In this document: piece after piece, positions 13,301 through 25,110 of the stretch
Layout of the letters: each line of letters opens with the position of its first letter
Position numbering within the stretch: the stretch's first letter is position 1
Assembly: GCA_027596075.1 (NCBI GenBank)
Contig: JADGJC010000155.1
Span: forward strand, 1-64,000
Direction: 5' to 3'
Source of the DNA: Rhizophlyctis rosea
Taxonomy: Eukaryota > Chytridiomycota > Chytridiomycetes > Rhizophlyctidales > Rhizophlyctidaceae
DNA length: 64,000 bases
The notes under the pieces: generated by a model
What the model saw: only the letters and a program-made list of their open reading frames with translations
What the model was told of the DNA's origin: nothing
The model's database searches: none
Program-made: the position numbers and the translations under genes

Positions 13301-14566
13301 TGTTTGGACTGAATTGAAGGGGTACCGTATGGTGCTTCCCCTATTGAGGCGGCGGCCAGCATATTTGTTTCCAACCAATGTTGCAATCGTCGTAGTTCCG
13401 TTGGACTTCACTCAGGGCTTGCTAAAAAAAGAAACGATTTGCCGGGCGCCTCGTGAGCGCCAGGCTGCAATGTAGCACCTCTTTGCTCAATGGAATGATC
13501 GCCAGATGACATTCATTACTTTGAATCCCTTCCAAACTTCCATGAATCGGTCCAATGTCGGCATTTAATAGTTTTGCGAATATGCTCCCTCCAAATGGTC
13601 CGATGGAGTATGGGACGCTGGAAATGTTCAATGACACACTCAATCCTTAGGTCTCGATTTCCCTCTTTCATTCCATTCAACCCCCGCAAAAGGAAGGGAG
13701 GCCAACGAACTTCCAGGAAACTGAGCAACATTGGGCATAATGTCAACCGGGTGTTTGCAATGTTCAGCCCGTGCTGACTGGATGATACATTACCGCTAAT
13801 TATGTCGATCCGAAGGAGATATCAATCATTAGCGACAGAAACAAACAAAAAAGGCACATGTCCGGGAACATGGACTTTTCGGAGTTCCGGTGCGCTTCGT
13901 ATTGGAACATTCGCTACTCCCGCTCCTCAGTAAGGAGCACCCAACGGATGCACTGCTGTTGAGCGCACACACATTGGCAACAAGCCACCGGTGTAAAGAC
14001 CCTAGGCATCAATAACACTGTCAACGCCTAGATTTTTTGATGAAGAGATCATCCAGTGTCGCCCCAGACATCAATCAGTTCAATCTCACGACGCAGAATC
14101 AGTCTCTTCTAATTCCTCAGTGCATACACATTCCATAGTTAATCAGCAATAACTGATGATAGGTGACCTTTTCAGATGTGAGACAACCCTTTCCATCATA
14201 CTATGCCAGAAAGGCCCGTCCCATCAGTGGTATCCGCGATGGCTAAATCTGAGTCGATTCATCCACAACTACCACACGCATCATCATTGCATTTAGGCAT
14301 CATGTTCTGGCAGGTCACAAGCTTTGTTTTTACAAGGACCGTTGTTTTGGTTGCCTCACTCATACCTATTTCATCGCATGAGACTTCACACGAGTGGGCC
14401 ATCAACCATACCTCGTTATAGTCCACGATTGTAGTTTCAACAGTCACTAATGTTGTCTTATTACTAATAGACAGTCTTACAATGCATTACGGATACAAAA
14501 AAAAAGTACAGGAGGAAGGGGCAGCGAAAAAGCCCCAAGCACACTCGGCAAGGCCTAATTCTTTAT
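10400..14566. other. long gene-poor stretch; acidic low-complexity relic near 10500-10970
   Basis: From about 10530 to 10970 the plus strand is purine- and G-rich and reads as broken acidic segments (GEEVVDEVGGEG in one frame; TPVEKTEDVDADKVRP before TGA in another). The style resembles the tails at 28.0-28.9 and 44.5-45.3 kb, so this may be a decayed fragment of that kind. The rest shows only short overlapping frames. A plus-strand stretch near 12580-12950 looks faintly coding in two frames but has no motif. Confidence 0.35.
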
Positions 14567-15855
14567 CTACAAAAGGAGAGCGACAACAGCGAACAAACCG
14601 GCAAGGGCACCCATGACATTGACCTTGATGCTGCCAGCAGCAGAGCTGCCGTTGGCGCCGGCAGTGGGGGTGGCACTGGCCTTGGCGCTGGCGGTGGCAG
14701 CAGCAGCAGGGGCCAAGGAGGTAGGAGTAACAATGCTGCCGTTGCTGGCGATTTGGGGCAACAAGACAGAGTCGATAACGTGAATGACACCGCCAGCGAA
14801 AAGATTGTCAGCGCTGACGACGGTGGCTTGCTTAGCACCATCCGCGGCGGGGACGGGGATCACGTTGACCTTGCTGTCAGAGGAGAGGGTAGCTTGGACG
14901 GCGTAGTTTTGGAGGCTGGCGGGGACGGTAGCGTTCTTGGCGGCGATGATGTCTTGAGCGTAGTAAACACCTTGGACGACGTGAAGAGTGATAATGCCCG
15001 AAAGGGTCTGAGGGGAGAGAGTGGAGGCAGTGGATTGGATGGCGGCGAAAGCTTCGTTGTTAGGAGCGAAGATGGTGACGTTCTTGAAGCCGTCAAGGGC
15101 GGAGGTGAGGTTGAGTTGTTGGGCAACGCCGGCGAGGGAGGACAAGCCCAAGGTGGAGAGAACAGCAGTAGCGTTCTTAGGAGGGAAGAGAACTTGGTCG
15201 ATGATGAGGATATCACCGGTGGTCGTGGAGACGTATTCAACAACCTTGGCGGTGTTGTCAGGGGAGGTGGTGATGGTGACTTCGCCGTTGTTGGAGACGA
15301 TCTTGACGGGGAGGTGAGCGCTAGTGGTGTACACCTGGATGGCGGACGGGGCGGCCTTGGCATCAAGGGGAGAGTTTGGAATGATGTGGTCTAGAAGAGA
15401 TGAATATGTCCGTTAGCAACTGCAAGCGACCGAGCGCTCCAGATGATGGCTTAATTTCGCATACATTGAAGTACGGTGGTCAAAGTGCCGTTGTCCTTGA
15501 CCGCATCGGCGACACCGGGCATTTGAAGGGCAGTGTTGAACGCAGAGTCGGAAGGAGCGAGAAGGATGGTGTTGTTGGGCTTCAACAGGTCGGTGACGTT
15601 CTGTTGACCCAAACATACAAGCGATCAGAACCATATTGCCACGGAGGCAAAAAGCAATCAGTCACATACCGAGAAAGGACTGGCCAAGCTAAGAAGAGTC
15701 TTGACAGAGGGATCCCTGTTGGCCTGGCCGGCGGCCGCGGCAGCAGTGTCCAAAAGCGTTGCATTGGAGTCAGAGTATTTGCCGGTGAAGAATTGGGATT
15801 GAGCCAAGGAAGACCCGACTAGGGAGATGAGGGTGAGAGCGCTGGCGAACTTCAT
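14567..15855 (-). CDS. tandem fasciclin (FAS1) domain protein, GPI-anchored
   Basis: Exons 15855-15670, 15600-15465 and 15390-14567 on the minus strand join to 381 residues, stop TAG. Introns are 69 and 74 nt. Residues 1-19 are a signal peptide ending SSLAQ. Two FAS1 domains follow: the first contains LLAPSDSAFN and ends near the second intron (YHIIPN); the second contains NVTIFAPNNEAF, ITLHVVQGVYY and the closing GVIHVIDSVLLP. A Ser/Thr/Ala-rich stalk then leads to a hydrophobic C-terminus (GALAGLFAVVALLL), typical of a GPI-attachment signal. FAS1 proteins act in cell adhesion or wall association, so a cell-surface location is expected. A TATA box lies about 110 bp upstream. A long open frame on the opposite strand is a shadow. 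Confidence 0.95.
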
Positions 15856-15964
15856 TTTTGTGGTGCCGACGGTGAAGTGGAGATGAGGAGAGAGAGAAGT
15901 TTATCAAGAGAGTTGCTTAGAACAGCTTATGTTTGATGAAGGGAACGGTTGAGTCATGCTGCCC

Positions 15965-15970
15965 TTTATA
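15965..15970 (-). promoter_or_regulatory. TATA box of the fasciclin gene
   Basis: TATAAA on the minus strand lies about 110 bp before the ATG at 15855, a spacing like that of the other TATA boxes in this window. Confidence 0.6.
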
Positions 15971-17497
15971 TGCCTGCTGATACATGTCTGGCGGGCGGAA
16001 ATTGCGAGTGGGGTTGGATGCGATTCGTCTTCCGCAACCAGCCATTGCGCAACATTCAAGCGGAGCACAGAGTAGAGTTTTCCTCTTCCATCCGCAAAAT
16101 AACGCTACTGCTAATACTCCGCTCCATTTGCCAAGTTTGTAATATATTGGTCTGCTGATTGAGATGTTCCGCGTCGAAAAACCTTGTCCAATTTGCACTG
16201 CCATGGAAATGACGAGGGGGCGAGCAACTTGCACAGACTGACCAAACTGTTCTGAGCTCCTCCCGAATCCATGGGGTGGTTGAAAGCGATGAACCGTTCC
16301 GATCCATTTGCTGTTTGCGCGACATACCGCCCTGCAGTGCCCGCACGTTCCAATGCGTGGGCAGGCTCCGTGGCGCCCTTCACCAATTGACAATGTCTTC
16401 ATGCAAAAAGTGCGCAGTGCCTAAGGTAATTTGCTTCCCCTGGAAAAGGCCAGACAAAGTGTTGGAGACATTCCCCACATCCGAAGCTCCGATGCGTTTG
16501 CGTCATTCCTCTTTTCCCCCAAACGCGGGCAAGGGAGGCTTGGTGTAGACGGTCGCACAGGAAGGTGCTAGGGGACCAACTCCGCGGAAAATATCGACGG
16601 ATTATTCAGCAGGACTTTGTGCGATCGATCCATCAAATTGGCTCACTGGCATTTGCAAGGTGTGGATGTTGAGAGACAGTAACGGCTTACATTCTTGTTA
16701 GTGTTCGCCTAGGGGTTCAGGGGTCATGTATGTAGGGAATAGTCAGAATACCATTTAGATATGTGTATCGTCATTACCGAATAAGTGTGCCAAGCCATCC
16801 GATTCAGCAATGCCCAACGTCTAAGCTTCTGTAATATTTTGAGATGCAATATAAGTCGCCGCAGGCCAAGTGTCCAATAATAGGAGCTAACATCTTGCAG
16901 AAACGGCAAGACGGACCTATTCCTCGGTTCCCTTTGCATTTGTTTACTTAAGTGTGGCTTAGCGTTGTAAACAAATTGGAACGGAAGGAGGCGCTTCGGC
17001 TGCTTCTTCAAAGGCACAGCCAAGCGAGCAACGAAACACAGCTAGCGATGGTGGAGTGAATTCAATCAGGAACTTCTTCATTGGCAGTCAAAAGTTACAT
17101 GGGATGAAGAGGAATCGGGTAATCTCTGAAAATTACGATTTTAAATTCCAGCTGCATCAATGCGCAGTCCACCGCTGCAACAATTGTCCTGCAATCGGGC
17201 CATTTGCTGAGATAAGCATGTATGAAACAACGTGAGCTGGTGAACTACCTGCTGCCTTTCACCAAAATATCGTTTGCTGTGGGTTCCTTCCCATTGCCGC
17301 CTCTCACGAATCGTCGGAGGTGATGCGCATGCTCCTCTTTGAGGTTTATTCGAAGGTCATTCTGCGCGGTTTTCATAAATCAAGGGAAAACATTTCGGGG
17401 TGATGGACCAACAGACGGTGGGGTCATGGCCACTCACGATACCAAGAGAGTGAAAGGGTGCCAAAAAATGATAGAGAATTGAGGTTGGAGAATATAC
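15971..17497. other. no gene recognised
   Basis: Only short frames on both strands, without motifs or coherent splice signals. Confidence 0.5.
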
Positions 17498-17579
17498 CGA
17501 CACGAGCAGGATTCGAACCTGCGCGGGAAGATCCCAATTGATTTCTAGTCAATCGCCTTAACCACTCGGCCATCGTGTC
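17498..17579 (-). tRNA. tRNA-Ser (anticodon AGA), second copy
   Basis: It is identical base for base to the tRNA at 3090-3171, with the same class II fold, anticodon AGA and discriminator G. The flanks differ, so the identity is confined to the gene itself. Confidence 0.97.
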
Positions 17580-18769
17580 TTGTGTATCGCCTATTTGAGT
17601 ATACATTATTACACATTTTATATCGTCTGAAAGGCCTTCAAGCTTCTTTAGCCCGTGTGATTGTTAGTATGGTTGTGCATGCTTACGGGATGTCGAGTTT
17701 GAGATTAGGAGTGGTAACGAGATACTAGGGCCTCAATCTATCACAGAGCAAAAAAGAGACCCTGTTCGCGCCTTTCCAGGATGATGGCAGACCTTCAACA
17801 TTGGGCATCATCGCTTTGAATCATCACCATGAGCAATTAGGATTGTGTTGACCTGGAGAGATATATGTGCAGTATTCGGCAAAGAAGGTGTGTAATGAGA
17901 ACCGAATGCTATCCCAAACATAGAGTTTCTGGCATTTGATCAGGCCAGCACAACAGCGTGAAAAGAACACTGTCATCTTGGCGGTTACGTCAAAGTGCAA
18001 TAAAAAGCCGAAGATTCCTTAACCACTTCGATATTTGGAAAGCAAACTGAAATGAATGGCTTTGAGCATAATATACGAGTGCATTGAGGAACACGTGGAG
18101 AACAATGAACACACGTGAATGCTACATGTCAAAATCGATCAAAATGGGCTTCACAAACGTAATACTTGCCGAGCGTGAGGGGCGTGAGATCATGAACAAT
18201 GCCAAATTCGTAATGCATGGCACATACGTTGGATAACCAATGCAGGGCCGGAAGGCAGCCTATGTGTATACGTCAGATGGCAACATGCAGCCCGCTCAGC
18301 CTGCCATCCACTCATTGCAAATTCCCATTATTCGTCCATGTATGTTCCAATGCTCGTTGACAAACCAGAATTGCATCTTGTCAAGGGCTACCCCTTTCAT
18401 TCCGATCCACCATTTTGGGCCACCCGAGCCAAGTGCGTTGTCCATGATGGCTGGACACCTCCTTTGCAGATTGTATCCCTCCCCTTCTCCAGTCACATAC
18501 GTTTCGCGCCCACCAGGTGAGACAAGCCTCCAAGTTTGACAGGTCCATGACATGAGCAAAACACCCGCCTCTCCGCTCCCTTTCTCGTCCTTCTTCGATT
18601 CAGCAGACTGCTCCGGATAGAAAGTATCTAACTTGGTAGACTAAATAGCGCTACTCTCAGACATTTGGTGACATTTGGTGCGTTTGTTCGCGTTCCATTG
18701 GTTTCGAAAAGGAAGAGATTTCCAAAAACTCACCGGGTTGTTTGACAGCACGTCTGCTGCTTTGACAAG
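17580..18769. other. no gene recognised
   Basis: Nothing supportable. A direct repeat of ACATTTGGTG near 18660-18681 lies about 100 bp before the next start codon. Confidence 0.5.
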
Positions 18770-21700
18770 ATGATTGGACTTCCAAGCACATTATATGACT
18801 CGTACAGAGCATACAAGAAGGACACGAACACGGTTATCACTGCGATACTTGCGGCGGCACGTGAGGTTCTTCCTGCCGACATCCTAGACGGCCTAACCTT
18901 GACACCTGGCGGCACAACTGATAACCGACGTTTGAAAGGCAAGGCTCGAAAGACAGCCAAAGCCGCCTCTGCTTCTGATCACTCCACCACTTCCGACGTC
19001 TCAAACTCATCAAATCCTACCATCCGTTCCACGACTCCCATCTCCCTTTCGCAATTCAAATCCCTCCTTGATGCCTTATCCAACAAAGCCTCCATTCTCC
19101 GTCCTCTGCCGACACTCGTCCTAGCCACGCTTCAGCGTGTGCTGGAAATGCGTAAAACCTTTCGCAATTTCTACGATGCAGCCACATCTGTAATGGAGCC
19201 TTCCCGCCAGCGTAAAGAAGCTTCATCCAGCAATGCATCTCATCAGCACTTTCTGGATATTCTTCAAAGAGCTCACGACCTTTTCTCAGGTGCAGCGAGG
19301 CGAGTTCAACGGGCACAAAAAGAGCCCATGAAGGAGGCGCGCCCCTCTCGTTGGAAGGGCAAGGGGAAAGGCGACAGAACTACCTTGACTAATCAATTTG
19401 AGATGCTTGAGGTGGAGGAACCCAAGGTTACGGAGTTCTCTTCGGCAAACGAAGTCGTGCGACATCAACGACCCACTCCTGCTTTGGATGTTTTACTCGA
19501 ACGGTCTTACCAAGTCGAGGAGGATCTACTTCACGAATTCCAGTTTGCCGCGTGGTGCTTGCATGAAGATTTGACCGAGATTCGAAACTTCATGTTGAAT
19601 GCATGGAAGCAGTATAGGCGAGGTGAGACACCCACCCTCCATGACCGTCATCTTCCTCAAAGTTACTATAAGTTATGTCCTGAAGCCTCTGATGTCAATG
19701 ATGCTTGCTACAGATGAAATTACGTTTGTTACTATCTCTTGCCTAATGACTCTCGCCGTCGACATCAGCGAAGCAATCGAAGATGCTTTCCGGAATCAAT
19801 TTCCCCTCTGCAACTCTTACAACAAATGGCTTGATGCCCTATATCTGAATGCGCAAGGGAGCGCTGACCCAATGACAGTCTTCAAGTAGGTCTTCTCCAT
19901 TCCATACTTCCTTTGAGCTCCATATTGATTTGAGCTATGGTATTCTCATGTACAGAAATATGGATAGAGGAATGCTGCATATTTACGACGGGCTCTGCCA
20001 GGTCGCTGAATCAATTAGAGATGGAGACTTGCTCACTGCGCCGTGTGGTATGCGCAAACCCTTTGATACAACACCGAGGGGTGGTGAAGTGGACGGCATG
20101 ATACATATTAGGGAGGCGCAAGAACTGATACTTGGCAACATCGGCGATTGGTACGCAGTGAGCAAAGCATACCAGCCCGACAACCTATACAATGTCATCA
20201 ATCAGGATCCTTTGCTTAGACAAACGGCAGAATGTGGAAACCAACCCACAAGGGACCGAATCCGGATCCATTACGTTTTCGCGATTCAACTGCACCTGGA
20301 TTCGATTGGCATCTGTCGGGACCGCCTTAAGCAGATCTCCACCACCACGCGTACCTTTGCTCAACGCATCGTCGACTCCATCAAGGATTTTCAGCAGCAC
20401 AACCCGGAAGGGGATACCACGTCTAGTGCCCTCTCTATCAGTCAAAACACTCAGGGAATGATTCAGCAGACCACGTACTGCTTTGTGAACGATTTCCTTC
20501 GCCTATTCCGACCACAAAACCTACCATACGACGTCCCATACTCCCTCTTCTACCACAACCCTTGGCTTTCTGTTGGGTGCAAGGAACTTCATTATGATGA
20601 ACGAACATCGTTGCGGGATCGAGGCCATGCTGTATGGCGGCTTCGTCCTCGTTACCCTTCATACCTACAACTGCCTCCGCGTCGAGGGCTATTTGCCCCA
20701 CCCCATTCCAATCTTCGAATTCCTTCTGCGTCTTCATGGCAACAGAGTTTTCCAAGGCCGTTTGCCCCAAAAAGGCGACGACCATTTCAAATACTTGAAG
20801 CTTGCGCTTGGGGCGGACGCAAAGAGTTGGGCCAAGGATGCGCGGAAAAAAGACTTTTATAGACGGGAAGGTGGCGGGAGACGCTGGGTCTTAAATGAGG
20901 ATTCGTTATGTTATATAGTTGGAATGCGGTACAGGCGGACAGGGCAAGCGTTGACGATGGAGTTGCTTGAGAAGCATGTTCCAGGGCTTGATAGTGGTAA
21001 CGCTGGTAGGGGTGTCAGTGCTGTCCATGCGGCCCGGGATGTGAAGGGCGGCGTTGTTCCACTCTTATCGAAGCTTATGAACGCCATGGAGCACGAACAG
21101 AAGGAGACATTCAAATTCGGACTCGACTACAACTTCATTCATACCCTGTGCGTTCGAGTCATGCGGCATTTGTATTACGGCATACCCCGGTATCGGACAG
21201 CCTTTGATAAATATGGGAACCGTGTCGAAGATGACAAAAGTTTAACGGAGGTTGCGGAGCATGTTACGACATTGTTCAGGAAGGATTATGCATGGAGGAC
21301 GCAGAGTGAAGAAATCAGGAGATTGGGGTACCAGAAGATGTGGGAGGAGGCGAGGGCAGCTGGAAAGTTGGTGGAGGAGATTGCGGGGCCTGTGGACGTT
21401 GCGGACTGTTTGCTGATTGCGGGAGTAAAGCCACCAGCGGATGCAAGCAGGGATGCGGGTGGGAACGCTAAGGAGGAGCCAAGGTCTGGTACGGTAGCAG
21501 GTCCAACCATCCAGCCAGCTTCGACGTCGTCAACGGAACATCCGCCGGATCTACAGCCACTGCCCAAAAACCTACCTCATTGGCTCAAACTCAACACCTC
21601 CGATTGCGCGATTCCCATCCAAATGACCAATGGGAGATCATTTCCACCGGGGGCCTCGGTGCGGCGGCATTCATGTTGCAGTGCTTGCATTGCCCAGGTA

Positions 21701-21978
21701 AGTCCGTTTGATCACGAGCGTAACCCAACTGCTCTGGTGCTTCTTATTTTAAACATTCTCATTCAAAACCACTCTTCAATTTTCTATGCGCCTTCACAGA
21801 CAAATACCATAGCACGGGTCCGGGTAAAACACTTGACGCATTTATGCGACATTTGGCTTCTGAACAGCATCGCGACAACTGCAAGTGACGAGTTGGGACT
21901 GGTGAGTGGATTTTCAGGCTAAATGTCTTGAGCAGCCAAAAGAACAGTGGCGTGACTTGCATTATTCAGAATTGTTGA
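18770..21978 (+). CDS. DUF6604-like fungal protein, one frame break
   Basis: Exons 18770-19622, 19714-19885, 19956-21697, 21800-21901 and 21970-21978 (TGA) are supported by GT-AG signals. The start MIGLPSTLYDSYRAYKKDT and the following alpha-helical layout match the N-terminal DUF6604 domain of large fungal proteins. Later segments such as NPWLS, MNEHRCGIEAML and LVTLHTYNCLR fit the remainder. The frame changes by one base between about 20560 and 20575, from NPWLSVG to GARNFIMM, with no intron that repairs it. It is therefore either a single indel in the assembly or a recent pseudogene. The last two introns are inferred from good donors (GTAAGT, GTGAGT); the exact C-terminus is uncertain. Function of the family is unknown. 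Confidence 0.8.
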
Positions 21979-23542
21979 GGAGGTGGGATGCGATCAAGAT
22001 TTGATGGGCTACGTTATGCCTGGGTCACACGATGTGAAAGGGCGCGTTGTTGATGTAGAATTATCATTGAGGGGGTCACATTTATTGCAGAGCAGAAGGG
22101 GCGTACAATTTGTGTCCTCAGGATTGTTCAGTAAATGTACTTGAGGTGGTGTGAAACTCGAGATCATCTCACAGGAGATCTCCTTGTGCCGAAGGTGAGA
22201 AGACATGTGATGAGGGCGTCCAATCATGGCGATGACTCAACGTCGATATGCCATCCTGAATCGACATCACGCATCAACAGCCTTTTGATATGTCAATATA
22301 CAATGTCATTCTACACGATGTCATCCTGGCCGGAGGCGCAGGCATATGCATGCATTGATTTCTTCGTCCAGAAAATTCATGTTCCCAGGTGTTATTGTTG
22401 TCATTTTACCCAAAGATTTGTTTGACCGCTGATGATTCTCTTGGTTCATAGCAATACAAGACAAAGACAAAAAACAAACAATATAAACTACATAGAATGC
22501 CGTCGATCAATTTGCGGATACAGCGGCGCCAGCAGGTCTTGCACATTTCAAGTTCCGATGATTGTGATTTCCAATGTATATTCCCTGAAACTGTCGGGCA
22601 GTGACTACAAAAAGCCATCAATCATGGTTATACAGAGGACATGCTGCCACACAAAAGGTAATCCTAAATGAGCCTGGGGGATGTTGATCCACGTTTTTGT
22701 CCTCGCTTTTGATGATGTCCGTGTCATAGAACGCCGACCACATCCAGTTGTCCCTGCCTTATTGCATCTCGTCAAGACTTGGAAAGTGGCGAACGACTAT
22801 GGATTGCATCAGCCTCCAATTCAGGTTGAAATCAATGATCATGCCGTAACACAGCCAACATCACGTTGGAGTGCCCTGATTGTATAGCTACTTGGGAGTA
22901 GTGATAGTGAAGTGGGCAGTCTCTGGTAGCTTCTGGTGGGGATGATTGCAAGCCATAGCCAGAAAGAATGATGCATTGGTACCAAAGACTTGGATATATC
23001 CTCAGGAGGGGCTGGTAAAACTCATCATGCAGATGCTTGGTACCGGTATCTTGGGGATGTCGAACGTGTTGCATGGTATGGAATACAAGTAATACAGTAG
23101 TTACAGTAAGCGCGCCAGTGAGCTGCGTGGGAACACGGGCAAAATTTCGCCAACTCGAAGTTTGGTGAAAAAAAGAATGGCGGCAGCAACGACTTCACGC
23201 AAGCGGGTGGAAATAAGCGCAGCAAAGTATGAACAACGATGGTATAGTGTGGAGTTCGGTGATATAGTGGGTGTCTGAATGTGAGTAACCGCATTGTGCT
23301 TCGTTACTGGCTGAAAAAGGAACTACCAGTCCCGAACTCCATGGTCCCCTGTGAGTGATGAATGGATGGCTGTGGATGAATTCTGAGAAACTGAAGAGGA
23401 TAACCATCTCATTCAGCGATAGAGACGAGTCTCGGACAACATGATGGAAGGTATCCGAAAGAATATATCCTTAGGTTCTTACAAAGAACAATGTATGGAG
23501 GGATGGATGGCAAGGAAGAACAGTCGATTGAGAGTATTGTAA
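21979..23542. other. no gene recognised
   Basis: No coherent coding signal, RNA fold or repeat was found. Confidence 0.5.
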
Positions 23543-23638
23543 GACACCGGAAGGGATTCGAACCCTCCTCGCATCCATGCGTCTGCAACACGGATGCTGT
23601 CCCCCAAGGGACCGGAGCCGTTTGGGCTAGGGCGGTGA
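23543..23638 (-). tRNA. tRNA-like sequence, class II type, possibly a pseudogene
   Basis: The minus strand has a perfect B box and T arm (GAGGG/CCCTT around TTCGAAT) and a hairpin like a class II variable arm (CGCATGGATGCG). Its D-arm-like GCCCAAACGGC resembles tRNA-Leu or tRNA-Ser, and the acceptor stem is imperfect (CACCG/CGGTG with mismatches at both ends). The anticodon stem does not form cleanly, and the loop could be read several ways. It could be an intron-containing tRNA-Leu or a decayed copy. Isotype not assigned. Confidence 0.4.
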
Positions 23639-24344
23639 AGTCAATACAGTGAGAATTCTCGCTATGCAGCGTCTATAGTACAAGCCAGTCTATCTACTTG
23701 GAGGTTCTGTGTGGGGTATAACAAACCGGAGTGAATGCAAAAAAGACACAAAACATGTAACGAGGTGGAGATGACGAAGAGGAGCAAGCGTACAACGGAC
23801 GACTAGGCAACATGACGGCTCCATCACACCAGACTTACAGTGACATTGCTGCCACCAACATGTGACTTCACAAATCGCAACCTTAAACCATGGACAGACG
23901 CATGAAGCGCCCAGCAAGTGCGGATATAATGTCCCGAAAAGGGCATCTCGATCACGTGCCCGCATCCGTCAACCACACTGCCCACAGCACCGCCATCCCA
24001 CCAAACTGACCAGTGAACTTGCTCAAAGTATTCACAAAGTTGTTTCGACCGTGCTGGTAATGTTGCTGAATAAGAACAGCTTCGACAGTGGTGGAAGTGT
24101 TGGCGAGAAAGGACTGGTACGGATCGCCAAAATGTATGTTCGGGTCAATGGAGTGTAGATCTGCGAAGCAAAGAATTTAGTGGGATAACGAGCAAAACAA
24201 GTTGTTGGAAGGGGAGCCAGGCATATTTGAAAGTGTTTGGTCCACAACCGGCGTGATAGCCATTACGTAATGCCCACGGGTTGGCTTTCACCAATTGTTG
24301 TGAAAGGCGCATGTCGCAACCAGCGCCTCATTCAAAGCCACAAA

Positions 24345-24420
24345 TTTCGTGTGGTAGTATAGCGCCTCCACTTCCGGTACTGGTAGGTCCCAAGTTCGAA
24401 CCCCTGACTGGGACGTTCGC
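24345..24420 (+). other. pol III A/B-box pair, tRNA-derived element candidate
   Basis: GTGGTAGTATAGCG (24351-24364) resembles an A box, and AGTTCGAACCC (24393-24403) matches the B-box consensus about 40 nt downstream. No full cloverleaf forms. It could be a tRNA pseudogene or the head of a short interspersed element. Confidence 0.35.
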
Positions 24421-25110
24421 CAACTCACTTCCCCTCCTTTCACCTTTACAGTATTTCGTACATATACATACAGCAGCCATCCAGTGTTTGCCCAACACAA
24501 CGCGAATATACTTCTAATATGCAGTACAACCCACGCCCACACTCCCAGTATCGACTCAACAAGCGTCACCACTCACTGACTCACTGTGAAGGGGCACACA
24601 CTGACACACGCGTTACTCTCACGCTTCTATCGAAATATGCCAGTATTATGCCCACTCACTCGCCTCGCTCGCTATTTACTAGTCCAGTCACCGTGGGGCA
24701 CCCGTGTGGCGGGCTTGGGTGCTTGACGGGGCTTGACCCTGCTTACAACCTACCTCCACTACCCACCTCCCCCCGAGTTCATCCGCTGACACCCCTCTGT
24801 TGATTCATCTATCAAGATCTTCTTACGTTGGAGAGAAGGCACCGCTTGTATCACTGAGATCAGTCCATGTAGATTGACACCTTGTCACTACACATATACA
24901 CGTCTAGTGTCATCTTCTGGCTCTTCATCCTTGCCATCTTCATTCGCTCCAAGGGCTGGAAGAATCGTGTTTGTGTGAGTGTCAAGGAGTGTCTGGCAGA
25001 ACGTTCTCCCACCCCCACCCCAATACAACCACTCTTCCAAACGTGCCTCTGAACCCTAATCCAATATTCCTCCTTCTTAGCACTCCAGAGATAGACGTAC
25101 GGCCCCCATC
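24421..25110. other. intergenic, upstream of the eEF3-derived gene
   Basis: C-rich plus-strand sequence without coding signal. The part nearest 25110 is presumably promoter and 5' leader. Confidence 0.4.

Noticed and set aside
14753..15394. 213-codon open frame opposite the fasciclin gene
   Set aside because: It mirrors the codon bias of the real minus-strand gene, is Gly/Asp-rich without motifs and ignores that gene's splice sites.
14567..15855. UAG also reassigned, like the proposed UAA case
   Set aside because: The fasciclin frame ends in TAG exactly after a complete GPI-attachment signal, and several other genes end in TAG at sensible places.
23543..23638. tRNA-Cys (GCA) or tRNA-Asn (GTT) reading of the tRNA-like sequence
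   Set aside because: Neither gives a five-pair anticodon stem, and the D-arm and variable-arm features point to a class II tRNA.
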